Positions 21,148 through 30,129 of a stretch of 64,000 nucleotides of DNA are shown one piece after another. The stretch comes from Candidatus Mycobacterium methanotrophicum. GTDB taxonomy: Bacteria; Actinomycetota; Actinomycetes; Mycobacteriales; Mycobacteriaceae. Location: assembly GCF_023515995.1 (NCBI RefSeq), contig NZ_CP097320.1, positions 992,001 to 1,056,000 on the forward strand. The letters run 5' to 3'. Each line of letters starts with the position of its first letter. Position 1 is the stretch's first letter. The notes under the pieces are model-generated. The model did not search any database and was not told the DNA's origin. It saw only the letters and a list, made by a program, of their open reading frames with translations. A program made the translations under genes and the position numbers.

Positions 21148-22827
21148 GTGTCGTCGGGGCCGGCTAGGGCGGATCGCTCATTGGACGCGTCCGCGCTGCG
21201 TGACTGGGCACACACCGCTGTTAGTGACCTGATCACCCACATCGACGAGATCAATCGGCTCAACGTGTTCCCGGTCGCCGATTCCGACACCGGCGTCAAC
21301 ATGCTGTTCACCATGCGCTCGGCGCTGGCCGAGGCCAACACAGAGGCAGCCTCCGGTGATGTCGTGCAAGTGGCCGCCGCCCTATCGGCGGGCGCGCTGA
21401 ACGGCGCGCGCGGCAACTCGGGTGTGATTCTGTCGCAGATTCTGCGCGGCATCGCCGACGTCACCGCCGGTGCGGTCGGCGAGTCCGGTGATCAGCTGCA
21501 CGCCGTCGACGCCGGACTGCTCGGGGCGGCATTGCGCCACGGCGTGGATCTGGTTATCAGATCGATGGGCGGCCAGGAGGTCCCCGGCACGATCGTCTCG
21601 GTGTTGCGGGCGGCCGCCGACGCCGTCGAGCAGAGTGCCGCCGAGGGCCTGGCCCGTGCGATCGTCGCCGCCGGCGACGCCGCGGTGGTCGCCCTGGAGA
21701 AGACGCCGGAGCAACTTGATGTGCTGGGCGCCGCCGGTGTGGTCGACGCCGGTGGGCGGGGGCTGCTTGTCCTGCTGGACGCATTGCGCTCGACGATCAC
21801 CGGGCAAGCGCCGAACCGCACGTTGTACGAGCCGGCGCCGCGCCCGCAAGCGGTCGAGCCGGTCGCGCAACCCCCGGCGCCGCAATTCGAGGTGATGTAT
21901 CTGCTGGGCGGATGCGACGCCGAGGGCGCCGACCAGCTGCGCGAACGGCTAGACGACCTCGGTGAGTCGGTGGCGATCGCGACATCCGGCGTGGTCGGCG
22001 GTTATTCGGTCCATGTCCACACTGACGACGCGGGTGCGGCCGTTGAAGCGGGTCTGGCGTTCGGCAACCCGCGGCGGATCCAAATCTCGGCGCTGACCGG
22101 CGCCACCGGCGGACTACCGCCGGGCAGCTGGAGCCGCGAGCGCGCGGTGTTGGCGGTTGTCGACGGCGACGGCGCGGCGGAGTTGTTCGCCGGCGAGGGC
22201 GCCTGCGTGCTGCGCCCCGGACTGCATGCCGCCGACCCGACGACCGACATCAGCGCCCAGCAGCTGCTGCGCGCCGTGGTGGACACCGAGGCGGCGCAGG
22301 TGATGGTGCTGCCCAACGGCTACCTGGCCGCCGAGGAGCTGGCTGCCGGCTGCACCGCGGCCATCGGGTGGGGTATCGACGTGGTGCCGCTGCCGACCGG
22401 CTCGATGGTGCAGGGGCTGGCCGCGCTCGCCGTACATGAACCCGGCCGGCCAGCCGTCGACGACGGCTACACGATGGCCCGCGCCGCCGGCGAAGCCAAG
22501 CACGGGTCGGTGCGCATCGCGACCGAAACGGCGTTGACCTGGGCCGGCACTTGTCACCCCGGCGATGGGCTGGGCATCGCGGGCGACGAGGTGGTGATCG
22601 TGGCGCCTGACGTCGCGTCGGCGGCGATCGGCCTGATCGATCTGCTGGTGGCCGCCGGCGGTGAGTTGGTGACGGTGCTGGTCGGCGCCGACATTGACGG
22701 CAATGTCGACGCGGCTGCCGTGAGAGACGGGCTGCAAGCCCATGTCCATGACCGCCACCCCGGCATCGAGCTGGTCACCTACCACACCGGGCATCGCGGC
22801 GACGCGCTGTTGATCGGGGTCGAGTAG
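21148..22827 (+). CDS. DAK2/DhaL-domain kinase, FakA-like
   Basis: The 559-residue protein has an N-terminal DhaL domain with the Mg-ADP aspartates in NVFPVADSDTGVNMLFTM and GARGNSGVILSQILRG, a middle domain, and a C-terminal DegV/FakA-like region ending HTGHRGDALLIGVE. Family members include FakA, which phosphorylates exogenous fatty acids bound to FakB. That role is likely but unproven here, and no FakB is in the window. The start is GTG 21148 behind GAGGAGGTGG. recG begins two bases after the stop. Confidence 0.88.
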   Translation: MSSGPARADRSLDASALRDWAHTAVSDLITHIDEINRLNVFPVADSDTGVNMLFTMRSALAEANTEAASGDVVQVAAALSAGALNGARGNSGVILSQILRGIADVTAGAVGESGDQLHAVDAGLLGAALRHGVDLVIRSMGGQEVPGTIVSVLRAAADAVEQSAAEGLARAIVAAGDAAVVALEKTPEQLDVLGAAGVVDAGGRGLLVLLDALRSTITGQAPNRTLYEPAPRPQAVEPVAQPPAPQFEVMYLLGGCDAEGADQLRERLDDLGESVAIATSGVVGGYSVHVHTDDAGAAVEAGLAFGNPRRIQISALTGATGGLPPGSWSRERAVLAVVDGDGAAELFAGEGACVLRPGLHAADPTTDISAQQLLRAVVDTEAAQVMVLPNGYLAAEELAAGCTAAIGWGIDVVPLPTGSMVQGLAALAVHEPGRPAVDDGYTMARAAGEAKHGSVRIATETALTWAGTCHPGDGLGIAGDEVVIVAPDVASAAIGLIDLLVAAGGELVTVLVGADIDGNVDAAAVRDGLQAHVHDRHPGIELVTYHTGHRGDALLIGVE

Positions 22828-22829
22828 CC

Positions 22830-25052
22830 GTGGTCGCGCTCAGTGAGCGGCTGGATTACCTGCTTGGCGCCAAAGCCGCCAACCCGCTCGACGAGGTGTT
22901 CGGTATCCGCACCGTCGACGACCTGCTCCGCCACTACCCCCGCACCTATGTCGAGGGCGCCGGCGTGCGCGGCGTCGGCGACGAGCGCCCGACCGAAGGC
23001 GAGCACGTCACGCTTGTCGACAAAATCACCGCGGCGGTATCAAAGCCGATGCCGAAACGCCCGGGCGAGAAGTATCTGGTCATCACCATCGGCTCGGGAC
23101 GAACCACGGTAACGGCCACGTTCTTTCACGCTAAGAAATGGATCGAGGACAGACTCGCCAGAGGAACCCGGGTCATGCTGTCCGGGGAGGTCGGATATTT
23201 CCGGGGCGCCATGCAACTCACCCACCCCGACTTCCTTGTTCTGGACTCGCCCGACGGCAAGGACCACGGCAGCCGCTCGCTGCGTAATATCGCCGACGCC
23301 TCGCGCGCGGTCAATGGCGAGGTGTTGCAGGAGGCGTTCGAACGTCGCTTCTACCCCATCTATCCGGCGAGTACCAAACTGCAGAGCTGGGACATCTTCA
23401 ACTGTGTTCGCCAGGTGCTCGAAGTGCTCGACCCGGTGGCCGACCCGCTGCCAAAAGAGCTGTGCGCCAAGCACAATCTGATCTCTGAAGACCAGGCGCT
23501 GCGTGCTATCCACCTGGCCGAAGACAGCGCCGAACGGCGGCGGGCACGAGAACGGCTGACCTTCGACGAGGCCGTCGGGCTGCAGTGGGCGCTGGTCAGC
23601 CGACGCCACGGCGAACTGGCCCAGTCCGGACCGGCAGCGCCACCGCGCCAGGATGGGCTGCAGCAAGAACTCCTGCAGCGGTTGCCATTCGAGCTGACCG
23701 CCGGCCAGCATGAGGTGCTGAAGGTGCTTTCTGCCGAAATCAGCTCCACCCGCCCGATGAACCGTTTGCTGCAAGGCGAGGTGGGTTCGGGCAAGACGAT
23801 TGTCGCGGTGCTGGCGATGCTGGCGATGGTCGACGCCGGCTACCAGTGCGCGCTGCTGGCTCCGACGGAAGTGCTTGCCGGACAACATCTTAAGTCGATA
23901 AACGACGTGCTGGGACCGCTGGCGACGGCCGGCCAGCTCGGTGGCGCCGACAACGCCACCCGGGTGGCGCTGCTGACCGGCTCGATGTCAGCGGCTCAGA
24001 AAAACCAAGTTCGGGCGGAGATCACCAGCGGTCAGGCCGGCATCGTCGTCGGCACCCACGCGCTGCTGCAAGACGCGGTCGAGTTCCACCGGCTGGGCAT
24101 GGTAGTCGTCGACGAGCAGCACCGGTTCGGTGTTGAGCAGCGAGACCAGTTGCGGGCCAAGGCTCCTGCCGACATCACACCGCATCTGCTGGTGATGACC
24201 GCGACGCCGATACCGCGGACCGTGGCTCTCACCGTGTACGGCGACTTGGAGACGTCTACGCTGCGTGAGCTGCCCCGTGGCCGGCAGCCGATCACCACGG
24301 CCACCGTCTTCGTCAAGGACAAGCCGAAATGGCTGGACCGGGCCTGGCGGCGGATCATCGAGGAGGTTGCGTGGGGGCACCAGGCTTACGTAGTGGCGCC
24401 ACGAATCGACGAGACCGATAACCGCGGCCAGACCGAGCAAGACGGCAGGCCTTCGGCCACAGCCGAAGAGCTATACGCCCGGCTCCGCCGTAACGAACTC
24501 TCCGGTCTGCGGCTGGGACTCATGCACGGCCGGCTGTCCGCCGAGGAGAAGGACGCCGCGATGACGGCGTTTCGCGCCGGCGACATCGATGTGCTGGTGT
24601 GCACCACCGTCATCGAGGTCGGCGTCGACGTTCCGAACGCGACCGTGATGCTGGTGATGGACGCCGACCGGTTCGGAATCAGCCAGTTGCATCAGTTACG
24701 TGGCCGCATTGGCCGGGGCGCGCACGCGAGCCTGTGTTTGCTGGCGAGTTGGGTGGCGCCTGGTTCGCGGGCAGGCCAGCGATTGAAGGCCGTCGCCGCC
24801 ACCCTTGACGGGTTCGCCTTGGCCGACCTGGATCTCAAAGAGCGCCGGGAAGGAGATGTGCTGGGCCGCAGCCAGTCCGGGCGTGCGATCACGTTGCAAC
24901 TGCTGTCGCTCATCGACCACCAGCACGTCATCGAAGCGGCCCGGGAGTTCTGTGAGCAGGTTTACGACGACGACGCGGCCAATCCGGGATTGGCGCTGCT
25001 GGCGGCACCGTTCACCGGCACGGAACGCATCGCCTACCTGGACAAGTCATGA
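22830..25052 (+). CDS. recG: ATP-dependent DNA helicase RecG
   Basis: It drives fork regression and branch migration. The 740-residue protein has an N-terminal wedge domain and two helicase lobes: Walker A GEVGSGKTIVAVLAM near residue 320, DEQHRFG (box II), TATPIPRT, EVGVDVPNATVM and QLHQLRGRIGRG. The start is GTG 22830, two bases after the previous stop. Its TGA overlaps the ATG of the next gene, so recG and the HNH-type gene are coupled. Confidence 0.97.
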   Translation: MVALSERLDYLLGAKAANPLDEVFGIRTVDDLLRHYPRTYVEGAGVRGVGDERPTEGEHVTLVDKITAAVSKPMPKRPGEKYLVITIGSGRTTVTATFFHAKKWIEDRLARGTRVMLSGEVGYFRGAMQLTHPDFLVLDSPDGKDHGSRSLRNIADASRAVNGEVLQEAFERRFYPIYPASTKLQSWDIFNCVRQVLEVLDPVADPLPKELCAKHNLISEDQALRAIHLAEDSAERRRARERLTFDEAVGLQWALVSRRHGELAQSGPAAPPRQDGLQQELLQRLPFELTAGQHEVLKVLSAEISSTRPMNRLLQGEVGSGKTIVAVLAMLAMVDAGYQCALLAPTEVLAGQHLKSINDVLGPLATAGQLGGADNATRVALLTGSMSAAQKNQVRAEITSGQAGIVVGTHALLQDAVEFHRLGMVVVDEQHRFGVEQRDQLRAKAPADITPHLLVMTATPIPRTVALTVYGDLETSTLRELPRGRQPITTATVFVKDKPKWLDRAWRRIIEEVAWGHQAYVVAPRIDETDNRGQTEQDGRPSATAEELYARLRRNELSGLRLGLMHGRLSAEEKDAAMTAFRAGDIDVLVCTTVIEVGVDVPNATVMLVMDADRFGISQLHQLRGRIGRGAHASLCLLASWVAPGSRAGQRLKAVAATLDGFALADLDLKERREGDVLGRSQSGRAITLQLLSLIDHQHVIEAAREFCEQVYDDDAANPGLALLAAPFTGTERIAYLDKS

Positions 25053-25762
25053 CCCGGAAGACTCTGCTGTGGCTGTCGGCGACCGCCGCGCTCGCGGTGC
25101 TGGTCGCCTATCAGGTGGCGGCGACGTCAGCGGGGGAGCGTGCCCGGGAGTTCGCGGCGCGGGCAGACGTTCCGACCGTGCCACCTGGCGTCGATGCGCT
25201 GAGCGGAACCACCTTGGTGCCGAGCAGAATTCACCGCTACGACTATCGTCGTGCGGCCTATGGCGACGCCTGGACCGACGACAACGATGCACCCGGCGGG
25301 CGCAACGGATGCGACACTCGCGACGACATTCTCGGCCGCGACCTGGTCGACAAGACGTACGTGTTCATCAAACGCTGCCCCGACGCCGTCGAAACCGGCA
25401 CCCTGCACGACCCTTATACCAACGCCACCATCAACTTTCATCGCGGCGCCGGCATCGGGGCGTCGGTACAAATCGACCACATCGTGCCGTTGGCGCTGGC
25501 GTGGGACATGGGCGCCTACGACTGGCCGGAATCCGAGCGGGTGCGCTTCGCCAACGATCCGGCCAACCTGCTGGCGGTGTCGGGTAAGGCAAACGAGGAC
25601 AAAAGCGACTCTCAGCCGGCGCTGTGGATGCCCCCCAACAATGCGTTTTGGTGCCAATACGCGATGCAATACATCGCGGTGTCGCGCGGTTATGCGCTTG
25701 CGATCGACCAGGCTTCGGCCGATGTACTGCGCCACGCCACGGCCACCTGCCCGGCCGGATAA
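25049..25762 (+). CDS. Exported or membrane-anchored HNH-like (DUF1524-type) protein
   Basis: A 237-residue protein with an N-terminal hydrophobic segment (about residues 5-25, LLWLSATAALAVLVAYQVAA) and a C-terminal His-Me nuclease-like core: IDHIVPLALAWDMGA at about 150, then NDPANLLAV and NEDKSDSQPALWMPP. The GmrSD/DUF1524-like pattern DH...N...N suggests a metal nuclease acting outside the cytoplasm. Three cysteines (NGCDTRDD, KRCPDA, WCQY) fit an oxidised compartment. It overlaps recG by four bases. Substrate is unknown. Confidence 0.85.
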   Translation: MTRKTLLWLSATAALAVLVAYQVAATSAGERAREFAARADVPTVPPGVDALSGTTLVPSRIHRYDYRRAAYGDAWTDDNDAPGGRNGCDTRDDILGRDLVDKTYVFIKRCPDAVETGTLHDPYTNATINFHRGAGIGASVQIDHIVPLALAWDMGAYDWPESERVRFANDPANLLAVSGKANEDKSDSQPALWMPPNNAFWCQYAMQYIAVSRGYALAIDQASADVLRHATATCPAG

Positions 25763-25794
25763 GTTTTCTGCGCGCCAGGGGCTAGCTCGCTTAG

Positions 25795-26646
25795 CTAGAT
25801 TCCGGTGTAGGTCAGCGGATCCTCGCGCACTCGGGTGCCGTCGTTGAGCCCGCCCAGCGCGTCCATGTGCTCGTCGGCCAACTCGAAATCAAAGACATCG
25901 ATGTTGCTTGCGATGCGCTCGGGGTTTGCCGATCGCGGAATCACCACATTGCCCAGCTGCAGACTCCACCGGATCAGCACTTGCGCGGTGGTGCGGCTGT
26001 ATTCGGCGGCGATCGACGTCACGGTTGGGTGGTCCAGCAACCTGCCGACCGCCAGCGGACTGTAAGCCTCGGTGACGACATGGTGGGCGGCGTTGGCGGC
26101 GCGCAACTCGGCCTGGTTGAGCAGCGGGTGCAGCTCGATCTGGTTGACCGCGGGAGTGACGAAGGTCAGATCGATGACCGTCGACAGGTGCTCCTCGGTG
26201 AAGTTACACACGCCGATCGAGCGCACATAGCCGTCGCCGCGTGACTGGATCATACCGCCGAAGCTATCCACGTATTTGCCCAATTGTGGTGCCGGCCAGT
26301 GGATTAGGTATAGGTCGAGGTAGTCCAGGCCGAGTCGCTCCAGGCTGGCTTTGCAGGCGTTCTGCGAGGAGGCAAAGCCCTGGTCGGCATTGGCCAGCTT
26401 GGTGGTGATGAACAGCTCGGCACGGGGGATCCCCGACGCCGCGATAGCCCGGCCTACCGCGGCTTCGTTGGCATACACCGCGGCGGTATCGATCAGCCGA
26501 TAACCGATTTCCAGCGCCGCCGAGACCGCGCCCTCGGTTTCGGCGTCGGACAATTCGGCAACGCCAAGGCCAATCGCCGGCATCGTGTTCTCGTCATTGA
26601 GCGTTACGTTGGGAGTCGCAGGGCCCGACTTGCCCGTCAAGGTCAT
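25795..26646 (-). CDS. Aldo/keto reductase (first of a tandem pair)
   Basis: NADPH-dependent AKR of 283 residues. The catalytic tetrad is visible: Asp and Tyr in [11 protein letters not shown], Lys in FITTKLAN, and His in LYLIHWPAP. The cofactor segment [14 protein letters not shown] lies near the C-terminus. It resembles mycobacterial AKR5-type enzymes reducing aldehydes and dicarbonyls such as methylglyoxal. The ATG abuts the stop of the next AKR gene upstream with no gap, so the two are translationally coupled. Confidence 0.93.
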   Translation of the reverse strand: MTLTGKSGPATPNVTLNDENTMPAIGLGVAELSDAETEGAVSAALEIGYRLIDTAAVYANEAAVGRAIAASGIPRAELFITTKLANADQGFASSQNACKASLERLGLDYLDLYLIHWPAPQLGKYVDSFGGMIQSRGDGYVRSIGVCNFTEEHLSTVIDLTFVTPAVNQIELHPLLNQAELRAANAAHHVVTEAYSPLAVGRLLDHPTVTSIAAEYSRTTAQVLIRWSLQLGNVVIPRSANPERIASNIDVFDFELADEHMDALGGLNDGTRVREDPLTYTGI

Positions 26647-27501
26647 TCACCTACCTGTGAAGTCGAAAGTTCGTGGATCAGGACCGAGCCGGTTGCCATC
26701 GTCGAGCGAAGAGATTGACGCCAGGTCCTTGCTGCTGAGTTCGAAATCGAACACGTCAAAGTTGCTCGCAATCCGCTTAGGGTTCACCGACTTGGGGATC
26801 ACGATATTACCCAACTGAATATGCCACCTAATCAAAACTTGAGCGGGTGTCCGGTCACAGGCTTCGGCGATCCCGGTAATCGTCGGGTGAGTCAGCAACG
26901 ATCCTTGCCCGAGCGGCCCCCACGCCTCGGTCGCGATGCTCAGCCGGGCATGCACCTGTCGTAACTCCGTTTGCGGCAGCCGCGGATGCAACTCGACCTG
27001 GTTGACGGCCGGAACGATCCCGAGGGCATCGATGAGGACACTGAGGTGCTCGGGTTCGAAATTACTGACCCCGATGGACCGGATCCGGCCCTGGTCACGC
27101 AAATGCGCGAACGCCTTGAAGGTGTCGACAAATTTGTTGCGCGCAGGCATGGGCCAGTGCACCAGGTACAAGTCCAGGTAATCCTGGAGAAAATCCCTGC
27201 CCAGCCGATCCATGCTGGCGTCGAATGCCGCTAGCGTGCTGTCGTAGCCATGGTCGGCGTTCCACAGTTTGGTAACCAAGTAGAGTTCGTCTCTGGGCAC
27301 ACCGGACTCGGCGACCGCGCGGCCAGTTTCGCGTTCGTTGCCGTACATCGCCGCGGTGTCGATATGGCGGTAACCGGCGCGCAGCGCGGCGCCCACCGCC
27401 TGTTCGGTGTCCTCGGGCGGGATCTTGAAAACGCCGAACCCGACGGCCGGGATGCAATTGCCGTCGTTCAGCGTGACTACGGGACTCAAGGGGCTAGCCA
27501 T
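26647..27501 (-). CDS. Aldo/keto reductase (second of a tandem pair)
   Basis: A 284-residue paralogue of the preceding AKR, with tetrad HIDTAAMYGNE, LVTKLWN and LVHWPMP, and the cofactor motif VIPKSVNPKRIASN. The two proteins align throughout but differ clearly, so the duplication is old. The start is ATG 27501 (MASPLSPVVTLNDG). That codon overlaps the ATG of lipN on the other strand, which is unusual (see findings). Confidence 0.93.
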   Translation of the reverse strand: MASPLSPVVTLNDGNCIPAVGFGVFKIPPEDTEQAVGAALRAGYRHIDTAAMYGNERETGRAVAESGVPRDELYLVTKLWNADHGYDSTLAAFDASMDRLGRDFLQDYLDLYLVHWPMPARNKFVDTFKAFAHLRDQGRIRSIGVSNFEPEHLSVLIDALGIVPAVNQVELHPRLPQTELRQVHARLSIATEAWGPLGQGSLLTHPTITGIAEACDRTPAQVLIRWHIQLGNIVIPKSVNPKRIASNFDVFDFELSSKDLASISSLDDGNRLGPDPRTFDFTGR

Positions 27502-28615
27502 GACACGAAGTCTGCCAGGGACACCGGACCTGCAGGTCAAAGCGCTAAGGGCATCCAGAAGCTGGGCGGGTCGGCTGCAGAGTATCGGCATGAAGGCGAT
27601 TCCCTGGGTGCCGACCGGCGCCGTCCGGTTGCTGGCTGGGGGCCGCTCGGTGACGATCGACGGCAACACCCTGGATCCCACGTTGCAGCTGGCGCTGTCG
27701 GGGATGAAGGCGTTCGGCATGAATGGTGTGGTGCAGGATGATGACGTCGCCGCCTCGCGGGCGCAGCTGCGCGAAATGTCCCTTGGATTCGCCGGCCCGC
27801 AGGTGCACGTCAGCGTCAGTGACCTGTCGATACCAGGACCGGCCGGGCAGATCGCAGCTCGGCACTATCGCCCGTCGACCACCGAGCCGGCGCCGTTGCT
27901 GGTCTTCTACCACGGCGGTGGCTGGACCATCGGGGACTTGGACACCCATGACGCCCTGTGCCGGCTGACCTGCCGCGACGCCGGCGTCCACGTGCTGTCG
28001 ATCGATTACCGGCTGGCCCCGGAGCACTCGGCGCCGGCCGCCGTCGACGACGCCTACGCGGCGTTTCGATGGGCGCATGAACACGCCGCCGCCCTCGGTG
28101 CGATTCCTGGCAAGGTCGCCGTCGGCGGCGACAGCGCCGGCGGCAACCTGGCCGCGGTGGTATCCCAGCTGGCGCGCGACGACGACGATCCCCAGGGCCC
28201 TAGGCCGGTATTGCAGTGGCTGCTCTACCCGCGGACCGACTTCACCGCTAAGACCAGGTCGTTGAGCCTGTTCGCCGACGGTTTCGTGCTCACCAAGGCC
28301 GATATGGACTGGTTCGAGGTTCAATACCTGGGCGGTTCGGGCGTCGAGCCGACCGATCCGCGGATATCGCCGCTGCTGGCCGACACGCTGGCCGGGCTGC
28401 CGCCCACGCTGATCGCGACCGCAGGCTTTGACCCACTGCGTGACGAGGGCGACCAGTACGCGGCGGCGCTGCGTGTTGCCGGGACACCCGTCGACTTGCG
28501 CTCGGAAAGGTCGCTGACCCATGGCTTTGCCCGCCTGTTCCCGCTCGGCGGCGGCAGTGCCGTCGCCACCACCGAACTGATTTCGGCGTTGCGGGCGCAC
28601 CTCAGCCGCGTCTGA
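27500..28615 (+). CDS. lipN: Hormone-sensitive-lipase-type esterase LipN
   Basis: Alpha/beta hydrolase of 371 residues. The oxyanion motif is FYHGGGW, the nucleophile is in GGDSAGGN, the Asp is in GFDPLRDEG, and the His is in LTHGFARLF. Mycobacterial LipN hydrolyses short-chain esters. The start MTRSLPGTPDL (ATG 27500) matches the N-terminus I recall for the M. tuberculosis protein; upstream in-frame sequence is antisense to the AKR. No ribosome site is obvious, so the transcript may be leaderless or the start further in. Confidence 0.93.
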   Translation: MTRSLPGTPDLQVKALRASRSWAGRLQSIGMKAIPWVPTGAVRLLAGGRSVTIDGNTLDPTLQLALSGMKAFGMNGVVQDDDVAASRAQLREMSLGFAGPQVHVSVSDLSIPGPAGQIAARHYRPSTTEPAPLLVFYHGGGWTIGDLDTHDALCRLTCRDAGVHVLSIDYRLAPEHSAPAAVDDAYAAFRWAHEHAAALGAIPGKVAVGGDSAGGNLAAVVSQLARDDDDPQGPRPVLQWLLYPRTDFTAKTRSLSLFADGFVLTKADMDWFEVQYLGGSGVEPTDPRISPLLADTLAGLPPTLIATAGFDPLRDEGDQYAAALRVAGTPVDLRSERSLTHGFARLFPLGGGSAVATTELISALRAHLSRV

Positions 28616-28704
28616 TCTGAAGTTACCGACGCCGGTACGCTTAGACGCTATCGCCGACCGCGCAACGGCCGGACCAACCGACTCGACGGAGGGTGAGCGA
28701 GCCC

Positions 28705-29463
28705 ATGGCCGCCAAAGCCGCCAAAGGAAAACGTCCGGCCACCTACGACCTGAACCCCGCCGGGCGCAGACGCGACCTGCTGGTCAGGATCGGGCTGACC
28801 GCGATCGTGATGCTGTTCGCCGTCGTGCTGGTCGGCTACATTGTGACGTCGCATAACAAGAAGACTTCCGGTGCTGAGCGGTCGGTGCGGGTGGCGTCGA
28901 GCAAGTTGATCACCCAAGACGGGAAACCCAAGGCGGACGTGGCGTTCTACGAGGACTTCCTCTGCCCGGCCTGCGGGAACTTCGAGCGCACGTTCGGACC
29001 GACGGTGTCCAAGCTGATCGACAGCGGCGCCATCGCCGCCGACTACTACATGCTCGGGTTCCTCAGCAGGCCACAGAACGACGACTACTCGTCACGAGCC
29101 GCCAATGCGGCCTATTGCGTCGCCGATGAGTCGATCGACGCCTTCCGGCGTTTTCACACCGCCTTGTACACCAAGCAAATACAGCCGTCGGAGACCGGCA
29201 CCACCTTCCCCGACAATGCGAAACTGATCGAGCTGGCCCGTGAGGCCGGCGTGGCGGGCAAGGTCCCGGACTGCATCAAGGCCGGCAAGTACATCCCGAT
29301 GGTCGACGGATTGGCCGCGGCCACCGGCATTCACGCCACACCGACCGTCCGAATCAACGGCCAGGACTACCAGTGGTCGACCCCGGAGGCGCTGGTGGCC
29401 AAGATCAAAGAGATTGTCGGGGATGTCCCCGGCCTCGACTCGGCCACCCCAGCGGCGTCGTGA
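28705..29463 (+). CDS. DsbA-like thiol-disulfide oxidoreductase, membrane anchored
   Basis: The 252-residue protein has an N-terminal cytosolic tail, one membrane segment (about residues 30-50, IGLTAIVMLFAVVLVGYIV), and an extracytoplasmic DsbA-like thioredoxin fold with the active site FLCPACGNFE and a cis-Pro-type HATPTV. It forms disulfides in exported proteins; the VKOR gene next door should reoxidise it. I chose ATG 28705 because GGAGGG lies about 11 bases upstream; an in-frame GTG at 28693 is too close to that site. A four-base GTGA overlap couples it to the VKOR gene. Confidence 0.92.
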   Translation: MAAKAAKGKRPATYDLNPAGRRRDLLVRIGLTAIVMLFAVVLVGYIVTSHNKKTSGAERSVRVASSKLITQDGKPKADVAFYEDFLCPACGNFERTFGPTVSKLIDSGAIAADYYMLGFLSRPQNDDYSSRAANAAYCVADESIDAFRRFHTALYTKQIQPSETGTTFPDNAKLIELAREAGVAGKVPDCIKAGKYIPMVDGLAAATGIHATPTVRINGQDYQWSTPEALVAKIKEIVGDVPGLDSATPAAS

Positions 29464-30107
29464 CCCTCGACGTGTCGGCGCAAGCTGGCGAGCCGGCGCA
29501 AGATTCGGCTTCGCCGGCCCGGCATGCCGTGCGGGTATCGCCGGCCAGTGCATGGTGGGTGCTGATCGCCGGGGTAACCGGGCTGATCGCGTCGACCACC
29601 CTGACCGTGGAGAAGATCAAACTTCTGCTCAACGCGTCCTACGTGCCGTCGTGCAACGTCAACCCGATTGTGTCGTGCGGTTCAGTGATGACAACGCCAC
29701 AAGCCTCGGTGCTGGATTTCCCCAACTCGCTCGTCGGTATCGCCGCGTTCACCGTCGTCACGGTTACCGGCGTCTTAGCTATCGCGGAAGTACCGCTGCC
29801 CCGGTGGTATTGGGTTGGAATAGCCGCCGGAAGCCTGGCCGGTGCAGGGTTCGTGCACTGGCTGATCTTCCAAAGTCTTTACCGGATCGGGGCATTGTGC
29901 CCGTACTGCATGGTGGTGTGGGCAGCCACCATTTCGTTGTCGGTGGTGGTCAGCACGGTTGCCTTCCGACCGGCTGGTGAAGGCCCTGACAACGCAGTGA
30001 TGCGTGAGCTTTACCGTTGGCGTTGGTCGATTGCCGCGCTCTGGTTCACCGCGGTCTTCCTGCTGATCCTGGCCCGATTCTGGGACTACTGGTCGGCGCT
30101 TCTATAG
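29460..30107 (+). CDS. Vitamin K epoxide reductase (VKOR) family membrane protein
   Basis: A 215-residue polytopic protein with four to five membrane segments. Loop cysteines (PSCNVNPIVSCGSV) and the redox pair CPYC in the fourth helix region are the hallmark of bacterial VKOR, which replaces DsbB in actinobacteria. It moves electrons from DsbA-like proteins to menaquinone. The start is GTG 29460, overlapping the stop of the DsbA-like gene, so both halves of the disulfide system are made together. pyc follows 22 bp later. Confidence 0.93.
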   Translation: MTLDVSAQAGEPAQDSASPARHAVRVSPASAWWVLIAGVTGLIASTTLTVEKIKLLLNASYVPSCNVNPIVSCGSVMTTPQASVLDFPNSLVGIAAFTVVTVTGVLAIAEVPLPRWYWVGIAAGSLAGAGFVHWLIFQSLYRIGALCPYCMVVWAATISLSVVVSTVAFRPAGEGPDNAVMRELYRWRWSIAALWFTAVFLLILARFWDYWSALL

Positions 30108-30129
30108 ACAGCCAAGGTAGGGTGCGCGC

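Noticed and set aside
29092..29553. Minus-strand open frame opposite the DsbA-like gene
   Set aside because: Antisense open frames are common at this GC content; no family features, while the plus-strand gene has a CPAC active site.
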